A stretch of DNA of 64,000 nt from NCBI GenBank assembly GCA_029721435.1, contig CM056574.1, positions 3,485,001 to 3,549,000 of the forward strand. Direction: 5' to 3'. Below are positions 39,265 to 50,630 of the stretch, piece after piece (the first letter of the stretch is position 1; every line of letters starts with the position of its first letter). The position numbers and the translations under genes are program-made. The notes below the pieces were generated by a model. That model made no database searches, was not told the origin of the DNA, and saw only the letters and a list, made by a program, of their open reading frames with translations. This DNA comes from Gymnothorax reevesii. Its lineage: Eukaryota; Chordata; Actinopteri; Anguilliformes; Muraenidae.

Positions 39265-39480
39265 AGTCCCAAACTTTATTAAAGTATAGGCCTGTGGCGA
39301 GCAACCTGTGCGAACATGTCAAAAAGTTTTGTTAAGACTGGTGCAGAATAAATGGCAAAAGGGTGCGTAACTAACAAACTGACAGACTAACTGACGTCTC
39401 ACGCTGACAACTGATATACTTGCCAAAATTAATTTTGGCAAGACAGGTGAAAACATAACTTCCTCAGCAGAGGGAGGTAG

Positions 39481-39860
39481 TGAGATACAGTGACTCAAAT
39501 GTGCTCCGTCGACAAGTTGAGTGGCAGTTAAAGGGTTAAATATAATTCAGGCTAAATACTAGCATTAAACTAATTTTTGTTTCCCACCATGAGATGTTCT
39601 TGTGAAATAAGGCTTTACTCTGCGATCAGTCGACTGCGGATCAGCTGAGCCGCTCAGCCGCGTTCTCAACAGGTATTTAAGCTGCTTTCGTTCACACACT
39701 TCCTCATCTATCATCTCTAGTTGCAGATTTTTTTTAGATTCTCCATCTTTATCTCTCTCTCTCTTACATGCACACACACACACACACACGCGTCCTAAGT
39801 GTTTTCATAAGCGCAGTTTGCAAAGGAATTGCAAAGTAACCTCACTGGCATCAGTCCAAT
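39481..39860. other. Unique DNA with short (CA)n
   Basis: CT-rich stretch and (CA)n at about 39749-39789. No gene. Confidence 0.5.
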
Positions 39861-40114
39861 ATGCAGCATCACTGCACAAACACCTGCAGCATCACTGCAC
39901 AAACACCTGCAGCATCACTGCACAAACAGCTGCAGCATCGCTGCACAAACACCTGCAGCATCACTGCATAAACACCTGCAGCATCGCTGCACAAACACCT
40001 GCAGCATCACTGCATAAACACCTGCAGCATCGCTGCACAAACACCTGCAGCATGACTGCACAAACACCTGCAGCATCACTGCATAAACACCTGCAGCATC
40101 ACTGCACAAACACC
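39861..40114. repeat. 23-bp minisatellite (11 copies)
   Basis: Monomer of CAGCATCACTGCACAAAC followed by ACCTG. Variants are CGCTG, GACTG, GCATAAAC and AGCTG. GCATAAAC copies appear at every second or third position. Both strands stay open because 23-bp units permute the frame without stops. Confidence 0.95.
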
Positions 40115-41109
40115 ACCCATCTCCCTGCAATTAATATTAACTACATGCTCCAGCATTATATATTCTGAGATGAGTCTTTTTTATTGTTTTGTAGGTTTTT
40201 TAGTGTTGTAGGTTTTTTCTAGATGTTTTTGGTTTGCATCAGTCTAATGTCAGACTCCTGGTTATCAGAGGCACACAAACACAGTCAGACACTCAGAGAC
40301 CCTGCAGTCCACACAGCTCTGCAGTCAGACTGACAGGCCAATGATAACGAGAGGAATCCTGCTGTGGGGTCGGTGCTCGGATGAAGTTTGTCTTTCTGAG
40401 AAAAGCATTTTCTTTTCTGCTCTCATCTGCTGAAAATGGGGGTTGCGGGGTGCAGAATAACACATGGTGCCACTGTATTCAAGTGACCTGATAATGAAGT
40501 GTATCATGGTTTGCTAAAATATAACTGGGGTAAGCAAACTGCATTCTGGGATTTGTATTTCTATCTTTTTCATCCACTGTGTGAACCACAGAAAAAGTTT
40601 CCGGAGCTGCTCTTCAGACAGTAAGACCGGGAGATGACCGGAGCGAGGGGAACGACATTGAGTTATTGTTCCAAGGCCATTTTGTTTCCTGCACTGCCAC
40701 TTGTAAACAAATCCATTTTTATTGATTTTTTTAAATCTTAATGAACAGTAAGGGAGCAGCATTTTCCATGAAACCCAAAGTTGAATGCTCTCGATATTTT
40801 GTTTGTTTCATGTTTCTATCTGCCACACGGCTGAGAAATAAAGGTTTTAGTGAAGACAGACAATCCCACATAGTTTCTTTTTTTCTGAAAACCATCAGGT
40901 GTTTGCAGCTTGGTTTCAAACAATGCCTCAGGCTTTATAATGGCTTTTTAGAGATCGCCTTCGCCCTTAATGAGTTAAGTAGCCAACGTCAACTGAACTC
41001 TTGAACCAGCAGTCAAATATCACTGTAACCATGTGACATACATCTGGGTTTATCACAGCATCCAATGGGAAAGAGGCTGGAATAAAGCCTAGTTTACGGC
41101 AGGACTCAC
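40115..41109. other. Unique DNA, no gene recognised
   Basis: Open frames at 40514-40762 (minus) and 40741-41004 (plus) are unrecognised. Confidence 0.5.
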
Positions 41110-41295
41110 TAATGCTAATGACTGGGGCAGCTTACAGTCTCCATTCAGCCAAACATGAATGTCTTTGAAGTGCAAGACAGAACAGAAGTTAACATGTGGA
41201 AACTAACAGAAGTATAGAGGGACCATGTGGACTCTGCACAGAAAGGCCTAGGCGGGATTCGAACCCATGACCGCCTCTCATGAGGCAAAAGAGCA
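41110..41295 (-). mobile_element. B-box-bearing SINE-like repeat fragment
   Basis: On the minus strand: CTCATGAGAGGCGGTCATG, then GGTTCGAATCCCGCC (an RNA polymerase III B-box-like motif), GGCCTTTCTGTGCAGAGT, and near the end CATTCATGTTTGGCTGAATG. The same order of blocks is seen on the plus strand at 46541. The family is common in fish; I leave its exact name open. Confidence 0.5.
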
Positions 41296-41978
41296 CCACA
41301 CATACACATGACATGTAAATGAATGCCTGTGATTAAAAAGTAAAGTTAAAAGTTGGTCTCTCACAGAACTTCAGTTAGTTTGCAGATGTGTAAATCGTGG
41401 TCTTCCACGCAGTAAGCTGAAGGAGGCCTTTGATCGAGTTTAAAGACCCGAAAACTTTTCTGACGGCAAATCATCCCAGTTTTGTGCATCAGTGTTAAGC
41501 CTTCCGGACACACACACGAGGTCTGTCTCATCCAACTAACTCCGGCTCTGCAGTGTGGATGTACCAAACGGCCAAAACTGGGCTTTGCTCGGCCGACTCC
41601 CCGATCTCGGAGAGAGACGATTCGCTCCTGGGACACTACAGCTGGGTCCTGCGCGAGTGAATGAGGCTCAGGATTTTGTGCAGATCTCAGTAACGTCAAT
41701 GCAAAAATACAGAGTGAATAATGTTTCCTTCAGAGATAATGTACACTCACTCCGTATATGTTTATTTGTCCAATGACTCCATTTGTGTCAATTTCCTGAG
41801 TTGCTATGCTATTTGGCCGTTATATAAATAATTCACGGCTGAATCGGGATCAGTTACGCAACTAAATTTAACTCTTAGTGCAGTACATTCAGCTGCAGTG
41901 GACAGCAGAACATGGCAGCCTGACTGTGGCCAGCTGGCGAGCGAGAGTTAAGGGCGGCCAAACAGTGACTCTGTCCAT
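41296..41978. other. Unique DNA, no gene recognised
   Basis: Open frames on both strands at about 41361-41776 have no recognisable domain. Confidence 0.5.
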
Positions 41979-42163
41979 ACTCTGTCCACCCTGTTCCTGC
42001 AGAGCTGCCATCCTGTAGGTATCTGCTCCTAATTCAACACTCCTGATTCAGCTCATTAGCAGCTTGTCATGATCTGTAACTGGGAAAGCAGGTGTGGTTT
42101 GCTTTGGTTGGAGTGATACCCTTCAGGATGCTCGATCTCCAGGAACAGGATTGGGGAGTCCTG
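41979..42163 (+). mobile_element. hAT-type MITE
   Basis: Nearly palindromic element. Left side CCACCCTGTTCCTGCAGAG, CCATCCTGTAGG; right side, read in reverse complement, CCAATCCTGTTCCTGGAGAT, CATCCTGAAGGG. The outer left end is scrambled by a small duplication of CTCTGTCCA. Same family as 12130-12326. There is no coding sequence; an open frame across it is chance. Confidence 0.7.
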
Positions 42164-44577
42164 TTCTACAGCCTATGGTGTGCATCCTGCAGCCAATATC
42201 TACAGAGCATATCCCAGCAATGCACACACGCGCGCACACAACATCCACACGAACACATGCACAGATCACAGTAAATGTTCGGTTACGTGTGACATAACTG
42301 CGCTTCCATTGGACTCTCGTGGCAGATTTTAGAAAGAGAATCGCGCGCTCTTCTCCACCCAGCGACAGAGCCGAAGTACAGCGCTCATCACGACCGCTGC
42401 AGCACGCGCGGAAGGGACCTGTATAAATGAGCGAATTACCGCTGCTGCAGGGTGCATATGAACATTTATGCACCACCATTAGTGTCCATTTCACCTGAAA
42501 CGCCGCCTTAATAATGACAGACGTGCCCGCAGTTCCCTCGCCCCGCTGATTCATCTTGATTTTGGACACCGATAGGACCTTGGGCCCTCTCCAAATCGTT
42601 CAGAAACGCAATTTTCATTTTCTGATCAATCCACCTCCGCCCCTCGGCCTCCCAGCGGTAATTAAACGATGTCTCTCGCAACGCTTCCTGGGCTGCGGCC
42701 GGAGGGTCTTGCCGAGGAGAGATTCGCTCGCAATGATCTAAATCATGCCATCGCTCAGCTTCCGCATCAAAGTCGGAGAAAGTCAACGACAGCTCCAGGT
42801 GTTCGCTCAGTAAAATTAAAAACGGAATGATCGGATGCGCTCTTCACATCCTTGGAATCACGTTCGCGAATGAAAGAATCAAATAACCTCTTAGGTCACC
42901 ATTTTGTTCATGACCTTGATTAGTTTCCACTATTAAAACTATAATTAAGTATTATTACGTATTACTCAGTCGATGGCTTATTACTCACTTAAGTAGGTAC
43001 TTGACAAGGGTTGGGGGGTATTTTAAAATTTAGTTTATATGAGTGTGTGTTTTTACTTTACCCATCTAAACTCCTTAATTTTAAAATGTCGCTGTAAATC
43101 ATTAGTCGACCAGCGACTGGCTAAACCCTTTGTGCTCGACTGGGTCTAGGAAGATGGAGTCACAATAATAATTAAAAAAAAAAATCCTCCATCATGTTTC
43201 CCAAGGAAATGGCATCAGATAAATATTTGCGATGTACGAGGATCGTGTGCGACAGATCCTGAGTGTTTGTGACTCTGCTGCAGCTGCAGTGACCGCTGAC
43301 CCAGCGCTGACTGAGCCCCCCCAGCCGCTGAGCGAGATTTCATTACCGCCATTTTGCTGAAGCATCGATCCAAAGTGAATTACGGCTGATTTGAGTAAAT
43401 ATAGGGTTAGGGGCCGCGCTCAAATACCAAGCTGCTGCAGTGAGCTTATTGTGGGAATACTGGGGGATGAACAGACACCCTTCTGAAGTTTCGCCACCGG
43501 CTGATTGGTCACAGGGCCGAGGCGTTATTGCTGACTCCATGTTAGGGCATAATAGTCCTGATTTTGCCGCCCCTCCAAAAACCACCCTTTGATCGCACCC
43601 ACACAGTAACGGTCACAGAGAAACACCACGATTAACACGTAAATCCCGTCTCGTTTTAGTGCGCCACTCAGACTCAAACAACATCTGCTTACATGCTGAG
43701 TGTTGGCAAGGTCTGTCTTTAAAGTTACTATGGCAACATACCCATCTTTTTCTCACAGCTCATTAATTACTCTGTTAAACTCAAACAAAGAACCACAAGC
43801 TTTTTCTGAGGGCTTCACCCAGGCATGGGTTCTGATCCAAACTCACTTCGCTTTCATCTGATTCCAGCCCACTAAACTTATGTCAGTAGAAACGACCGGC
43901 CGTGACGACAGAGGTGATTTGAATCAGCAAGGAGAAGTGGATTTTGTACAAGTACCCTAAAGGAATGTACAGAGTCATTTCTGAAAACATCTCTACTCAC
44001 CGTACTTATAAGGAGGTTGAATATCAGTTGGTTAATGAGGTTTCTGAACCAAAGCACTGTTGACTGTCAGTACTGAAGGATGTGGGATCGGATCTCAATC
44101 AGATCAGTACTGACCTCCTGTCTGTCTCCACCAGGGATCTGAACCCATACTGTCCTGTGGTGCAATCAAAACAGCAGAGATTAGCCATTGTCAACAGGTG
44201 CGATTTTTTTTGTCAGCCAAGAGCGTCCGCAACTGTCGGCTAACAAAGGAAGTGCACAGCGAACAAATACAGCTGCTAACGGGTAAGGCACAGAGAGCAA
44301 GTATTTTATCAAACATTTGGACGGTATTATTCAGGACTCTGACAGTACAGAGTAAACCGTTTTACCCAAAAGGTCAGGAGGACTATTTCCAATGAAGCCC
44401 TCAGATATTACAACCCGATAAAGAAAGGGGCATCACGTTTACTTCCATTTCCGCGATAAAACTGTCTCTGATAGAACGATGGACGAAATAAAATTTTTGC
44501 TGAAACTTGTTCGACCGTCACAGTGTGCCGGAAACATCTGCCTCCCTGCACACACATCGCTACTCATTCTCTTCTAC
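42164..44577. other. Unique DNA, no gene recognised
   Basis: 2.4 kb. A CpG-richer patch at about 42330-42420 and 42660-42780 could be regulatory but has no supporting gene. GGATCTGAACCCATACTG at about 44135 resembles the B-box of the SINE-like family on the minus strand. Confidence 0.45.
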
Positions 44578-44640
44578 TCATTGCGCGGGATCTGAACCCA
44601 TGACAGCACGGTGTCACTGTGCTGCAAAGCAAACAGGTGT
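44578..44640 (-). mobile_element. SINE-like repeat, short fragment
   Basis: On the minus strand CAGTGACACCGTGCTGTCATG followed by GGTTCAGATCCCGCG parallels the B-box region of the copies at 41110 and 46541. Confidence 0.35.
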
Positions 44641-45184
44641 TCAGTGGGCCTGAGGCTCGGTGGTTAAGCTCCAAACTCCGGCTCCATGTCAGACGGACCT
44701 TTGTTTTCGCGGCCAGGCGATTCCCGGCGGACCTGACGCTGTTTGGAAGTGAAGTGACATCTGTTCCCATTCTCCCGTGACAGCTGGTGGTAAACGACCC
44801 TCTGCCAGCGCCCTGTCACCGACGCGCACTCCTGTGCATCCGAGAGGCACAGATCGTGATCACTTTTCACCGAGTGACGGGCCTGTCTGTTCAACAGCCG
44901 CTGGGCAATTTTGTTTTGTGGATTTTAGAAAATGTTTTTACAATACTAATCGCTGATTTGTTTGGCTTGTGCTCCTGTGACTGACTCTTAAAGAGCCTGC
45001 TGTGCATTCTGGGTCATGAGCAACCTGAGAGAATCAATCTTTCTAGAAGCTCCCGGTAAGCGTACGTGAAGTAAATAAAGTTCATCATTATGATGATGAT
45101 CATGATAATAATGAACCCATTATTGAGATACTAATAAACGCATCAGGATGATGATTATTATGATTATATTGAAAATGATGATTG
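44641..45184. other. Unique DNA, no gene recognised
   Basis: Open frames on both strands at about 44664-44984 are unrecognised. Confidence 0.5.
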
Positions 45185-45222
<38 letters not shown>

Positions 45223-45240
45223 ATTATTATTATTATTATT
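45185..45240. repeat. (GAT)n-(ATT)n triplet repeat
   Basis: About 12 GAT units pass directly into 7 ATT units. On the minus strand this reads as Asn and His runs, which I do not take as coding. Confidence 0.95.
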
Positions 45241-45489
45241 AACAATGTCAATTCTGCCGTTTAGCCCACACAATTCAGATACTTGTGCCCACATCTGGCT
45301 GTGGTCTTCCAGCCCGTTCGTGTTACAGGCAGAACCGGCTCGGCGCAGACTCATCATGCAGCACACGATGCCGTCAGCACTTGCTTCATCATCATTCACA
45401 CAAAATACAAAGACACAAGTATTTGGACCAACGCTCATGCAGTATCTCAGTCATTACATTACAGTCAGACCATGCCTTTATCCCAAATG

Positions 45490-45600
45490 ACTTAGGCCAC
45501 TTTCACACCGGACGCGAAATGAATTTTTCGCACAACAGATTACATTCAAAGGCAATGCAAAGACACGGATACACACAAAGCGCGTGTGCCGACTTGTGAG
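45490..45600. mobile_element. Possible DNA-transposon end
   Basis: GGCCACTTTCACACCGGACG followed by a CpG-rich stretch resembles the ends of non-autonomous DNA elements in fish. No partner inverted end was found nearby. Confidence 0.25.
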
Positions 45601-46010
45601 GTACTTTCAAGACAGCTGATGTTTAGTTTTATGTGTCCTCTGGACAAGTCAGAGAACCACATAATAGAAGCCCTAGTCAGCCCACAGAAAAGCTGCTATC
45701 AATTAACTTCTAAGCTGAGACGACATTGGTGCAATAGTTTGTATATTTATTAATGTGCACAGTTTTGTATGTTGTGTCTTATTGTCTTCTAGGTTTCTTT
45801 TTAAATATGGACCTGTGTCGGCAACAAAGTTTATAGTAGACTGGTGCTGTTCAGTAGTCACATAATCTTATTCCCACCTGCTACTTTTAAAAATGTTTTG
45901 GACGTTACCCAGGATGTAATTAAAAGTCCTGTGAAAGTCATTCCTGCATGTCAGCGGCTGCTCGCCTCCATTCTGTCTGCATGAATTTAGCTGCTGCTAA
46001 TCTGTCTAAG
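45601..46010. other. Unique DNA, no gene recognised
   Basis: Nothing supported. Confidence 0.5.
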
Positions 46011-46371
46011 TACACAGTAAAAATCATAGTGTCAATTTTACTCTTTAAGAGTTGAATTTAACTCTCTGTCAGATAACATTTGGTCCCACTCAAAATCAGT
46101 GTAAATTTTACTCTACAGCCAGTGTAAGATTTTTATAGTTAATTTTACTCTATTTTGTGTCAAAATTAACAATGAGGTGTGTAAAAATATTTGACACTAT
46201 AGGGAATCATCACCCTGCAGAGTAGATTTCGTCCTTGTGTGGAAGTGGGAATTGACTCTCACTTTTGACACTTCCATTTAGACGATTTCACTCTGCATAG
46301 TGTTATAAGTACTCTATCCAGAGGAAAATGGGTTTACTCTGGAATATTGACACTCCATTTTTTACTGTGTA
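46011..46371. mobile_element. MITE with TACACAGTAAAAA inverted ends
   Basis: 361-bp element. The left end is TACACAGTAAAAATCATAGT; the right end in reverse complement is TACACAGTAAAAAATGGAGT, followed on both sides by GTCAAT. TA at both tips fits a TA target duplication, suggesting a Tc1/mariner-type non-autonomous element. The interior is rich in TTTTACTCT motifs and has no coding frame. Confidence 0.7.
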
Positions 46372-46540
46372 GTGTTTGCACCCTGTTAAATAATCTGGAT
46401 TAGGCAGATTTATTTGTTTACTCATAAGAAAAACAGGTTTATGTTATTACAGATTTTATTATTATCTCTTATGTTATCACTGCAGCTATATAAATGTCCA
46501 GAGGTAAATTCAGTTAAATGCACATAGTTTTGTGCCGATC

Positions 46541-46955
46541 CAGGGGAGGGCCAGTAAAAAACAGTCATTAGCCTTTGCAGTCATTGCCTCACAGCAAGAA
46601 GGTTGTGGGTTTGAATCCGCCCTGGGGCCTTTTTGCATGGAGTTTGCATGTTCTTCCCGTGTTTGCGTGGGTTTTCTCCGGGTACTCCGGTTTCCCCACA
46701 AAAACATGCATCACAGGAACACTCCTGTATGGCTGTGTGTGAATGTTTGGTGGTGGTCGGAGGGGCCGTAGGCGCATACTGGCAGCCATGCTTCCGTCAG
46801 TCAGCCCCAGGGCAGCTGTGGCTACAGAAACGTAGTTTAACACCATCAGAGTGTGAATGTGTGAGTGAATGAATAATGTATCCATTGTGAAGTGTCTAGT
46901 GTCCAGAAAAGCGCTATATAAAACTGATGCATTCTTATTATTATTTTTATTATTA
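46541..46955 (+). mobile_element. B-box-bearing SINE-like repeat
   Basis: Blocks in order: GCAGTCATTGCCTCACAGCA, GGTTGTGGGTTTGAATCC (B-box-like), GGCCTTTTTGCATGGAGTTT, TGCGTGGGTTTTCTCCGGG, GGCAGCCATGCTTCCGTCAG, then AAAAGCGCTATATAAAACTG and a (TTATT)n tail. The promoter-like start and simple-repeat tail are SINE-like. Relatives are at 41110 and 44578 (minus). Confidence 0.6.
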
Positions 46956-47035
46956 AGCTGTTTGTGAATTAGGGACCGGCCATCCATGCCAAAATCATAT
47001 TTATCTTACCGTGTCTGTGGTCGTGCTAATGGCAA

Positions 47036-47059
47036 ATTGATTGATTGATTGATTGATTA
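47036..47059. repeat. (TTGA)n microsatellite
   Basis: Five to six ATTG units. Confidence 0.9.
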
Positions 47060-47480
47060 GTGAGTGACTCGCAAGTCTCATCACAACACTCCTTCTTAAG
47101 CTTTGCTTAACCAGGAGTAAAACAAGATAACAAGATAATAAAATATGAAGTGAGAAAATATAGCTGGTCTGTTCATGATAAGGAAAAAGGAGTGATCAAT
47201 AAAATCCGAGGAAATTGTTTCTCAGGTTGTTGCCATAATGCGATGAGCACTTAACTTTCAGACCCAAGTCTCTGTTAAGGCCCCTTCACAAAATGCAGGG
47301 AATTTACGGTCAAATGATATTTTCCTGCATTTTCTCATACCATTTCTCACATTATCAAAATGAAGCTTTGTTCACTGGCTTGACATGAGGAACCAAAGAT
47401 CCTCAGAGGAGAGCAGTGATTCAGTTCCCAATAAATTATATAATTCAGGTGAGGGCAGTCTGTGCACTGCCATCCAGAGT
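47060..47480. other. Unique DNA, no gene recognised
   Basis: Nothing supported; leads into the left edge of the 64-bp array. Confidence 0.5.
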
Positions 47481-50400
47481 AAATCAGTTTAGATACAGCC
47501 AGTCACTGGAGTAACACTGTTGAGATGAAGCCTGTCACTGGAGTCACACAGTTTAGATAAAGTCAGCCACTGGAGTAACACTGCTATGATAAAGCCAGTC
47601 ACTGGAGTAACTCTGTTGAGATGAAGCCTGTCACTGGAGTCACACAGTTTAGATAAAGTCAGTCACTGGAGTAACACTGTTGAGATGAAGCCTGTCACTG
47701 GAGTCACACAGTTTAGATAAAGTCAGTCACTGGAGTAACTCTGTTGAGATGAAGCCTGTCACTGGAGTCACACAGTTTAGATAAAGTCAGTCACTGGAGT
47801 AACACTGTTGAGATGAAGCCTGTCACTGGAGTCACACAGTTTAGATAAAGTCAGTCACTGGAGTAACACTGATGAGATGAAGCCTGTCACTGCAGTCACA
47901 CAGTTTAGATAAAGTCAGTCACTGGAGTAACTCTGTTGAGATGAAGCCTGTCACTGGAGTCACACAGTTTAGATAAAGTCAGTCACTGGAGTAACTCTGT
48001 TGAGATGAAGCCTGTCACTGGAGTCACACAGTTTAGATAAAGTCAGTCACTGGAGTAACACTGTTGAGATGAAGCCTGTCACTGGAGTCACACAGTTTTG
48101 ATAAAGTCAGTCACTGGAGTAACACTGTTGAGATGAAGCCTGTCACTGGAGTCACACAGTGTAGATAAAGTCAGTCACTGGAGTAACTCTGTTGAGATGA
48201 AGCCTGTCACTGGAGTCACACAGTTTAGATAAAGTCAGTCACTGGAGTAACACTGTTGAGATGAAGCCTGTCACTGGAGTCACACAGTTTAGATAAAGTC
48301 AGTCACTGGAGTAACACTGTTGAGATGAAGCCTGTCACTGAAGTCACACAGTTTAGATAAAGTCAGTCACTGGAGTAACTCTGTTGAGATGAAGCCTGTC
48401 ACTGGAGTCACACAGTTTAGATAAAGTCAGTCACTGGAGTAACTCTGTTGAGATGAAGCCTGTCACTGGAGTCAAACAGTTTAGATAAAGTCAGTCACTG
48501 GAGTAACACTGTTGAGATGAAGCCTGTCACTGGAGTCACACAGTTTAGATAAAGTCAGTCACTGGAGTAACACTGTTGAGATGAAGCCTGTCACTGGAGT
48601 CACACAGTTTAGATAAAGACAGTCACTGGAGTAACACTGTTGAGATGAAGCCTGTCACTGGAGTCACACAGTTTAGATAAAGTCAGTCACTGGAGTAACT
48701 CTGTTGAGATGAAGCCTGTCACTGGAGTCACACAGTTTAGATAAAGTCAGTCACTAGAGCAACACTGTTGAGATGAAGCCTGTCACTGGAGTCACACAGT
48801 TTAGATAAAGTCAGTCACTGGAGTAACACTGTTGAGATGAAGCCTGTCACTGGAGTCACACAGTTTAGATAAAGTCAGTCACTGGAGTAACTCTGTTGAG
48901 ATGAAGCCTGTCACTGGAGTCACACAGTTTAGATAAAGTCAGTCACTGGAGTAACTCTGTTGAGATGAAGCCTGTCACTGGAGTCACACAGTTTAGATAA
49001 AGTCAGTCACTGGAGTAACACTGTTGAGATGAAGCCTGTCACTGGAGTCACACAGTTTAGATAAAGTCAGTCACTGGAGTAACACTGTTGAGATGAAGCC
49101 TGTCACTGGAGTCACACAGTTTAGATAAAGTCAGTCACTGGAGTAACACTGTTGAGATGAAGCCTGTCACTGGAGTCACACAGTTTTGATAAAGTCAGTC
49201 ACTGGAGTAACACTGTTGAGATGAAGCCTGTCACTGGAGTCACACAGTTTAGATAAAGTCAGTCACTGGAGTAACACTGCTACAATAAAGGCAGTTTCTA
49301 GAGTAACACTGTTTAGATGAAACCGATCACTGGAATTACACTGTTTAGATAAAGTCAGTCACTGGAGTAACACTGTTGAGATGAAGCCTGTCACTGAAGT
49401 CACACAGTTTAGATAAAGTCAGTCACTGGACTAACACTGTTGAGATGAAGCCTGTCACTGGAGTCACACAGTTTAGATAAAGTCAGTCACTGGAGTAACA
49501 CTGTTGAGATGAAGCCTGTCACTGGAGTCACACAGTTTAGATAAAGTCAGTCACTGGACTAACACTGTTGAGATGAAGCCTGTCACTGGAGTCACACAGT
49601 TTAGATAAAGTCAGTCACTGGAGTAACACTGTTGAGATGAAGCCTGTCACTGGAGTCACACAGTTTAGATAAAGTCAGTCACTGGAGTAACTCTGTTGAG
49701 ATGAAGCCTGTCACTGGAGTCACACAGTTTAGATAAAGTCAGTCACTGGAGTAACACTGTTGAGATGAAGCCTGTCACTGGAGTCACACAGTTTAGATAA
49801 AGTCAGTCACTGGAGTAACACTGTTGAGATGAAGCCTGTCACTGGAGTCACACAGTTTAGATAAAGTCAGTCACTGGAGTAACACTGTTGAGATGAAGCC
49901 TGTCACTGGAGTCACACAGTTTAGATAAAGTCAGTCACTGGAGTAACTCTGTTGAGATGAAGCCTGTCACTGGAGTCACACAGTTTAGATAAAGTCAGTC
50001 ACTGGAGTAACACTGTTGAGATGAAGCCTGTCACTGGAGTCACACAGTTTAGATAAAGTCAGTCACTGGAGTAACTCTGTTGAGATTAAGCCTGTCACTG
50101 GAGTCACACAGTTTAGATAAAGTCAGTCACTGGAGTAACACTGTTGAGATGAAGCCTGTCACTGGAGTCACACAGTTTAGATAAAGTCAGTCACTGGAGT
50201 AACACTGTTGAGATGAAGCCTGTCACTGGAGTCACACAGTTTAGATAAAGTCAGTCACTGGAGTAACACTGTTGAGATGAAGCCTGTCACTGGAGTCACA
50301 CAGTTTAGATAAAGTCAGTCACTGGACTAACACTGTTGAGATGGAGCCTGTCACTGGAGTCACACAGTTTAGATAAAGTCAGTCACTGGAGTAACACTGC

Positions 50401-50630
50401 TACAATAAAGGCAGTTACTGGAGTAACACTGTTTAGATGAAACCGATCACTGGAGTCACACAGTTTAGATAAAGTCAGTCACTGGAGTAACACTGTTGAG
50501 ATGAAGCCTGTCACTGGAGTCACACAGTTTAGATAAAGTCAGTCACTGGAGTAACACTGCTACAATAAAGGCAGTTACTGGAGTAACACTGTTTAGATGA
50601 AACCGATCACTGGAATTACACTGTTTAGAT
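47481..50630. repeat. 64-bp dimeric minisatellite, left segment (about 49 dimers)
   Basis: Two related 32-bp monomers alternate: A has CACTGGAGTCACACAGTTT and AGATAAAGTCAGT, B has CACTGGAGTAACACTGTTG and AGATGAAGCCTGT. They share CACTGGAGT.ACAC.GTT and so arose from one 32-bp ancestor. Dimers are highly uniform; the main variation is AACACTG/AACTCTG in B. Different units (GCTACAATAAAGGCAGTTAC, GATGAAACCGATCACTGG) occur near 49276-49345 and 50395-50620, and resemble the array beyond the LINE. The left edge (47481-47600) is irregular. Confidence 0.96.

Larger units (their letters stand above)
38481..39480. mobile_element. Dispersed repeat interrupted by a Tc1 fragment
   Basis: Left part contains ACTAAATTTCATGCCAAAAC, TTCATAACTTTTGAGTTG and repeated CAGGCAGACGGACAGA. 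The right part (about 39365-39480) contains AACTGACAGACTAACTGACG and GTGAAAACATAACTTCCTC. This resembles a widespread fish and invertebrate repeat ending in ACATAACCTCC..GGAGG. A Tc1 piece lies between the two parts. Class and ends are unresolved. Confidence 0.4.

Noticed and set aside
41240..41270. tRNA gene (GGTTCGAATCC on the minus strand)
   Set aside because: Only a B-box-like word; no acceptor stem, anticodon arm or A box. It belongs to a dispersed SINE-like repeat.
42123..42786. Minus-strand frames as host exons
   Set aside because: One crosses a hAT-type MITE, the other has no recognisable domain or convincing splice sites.
45100..45438. Protein with Asn and His runs
   Set aside because: Caused by the (GAT)n/(ATT)n triplet repeat; flanking residues match nothing known.
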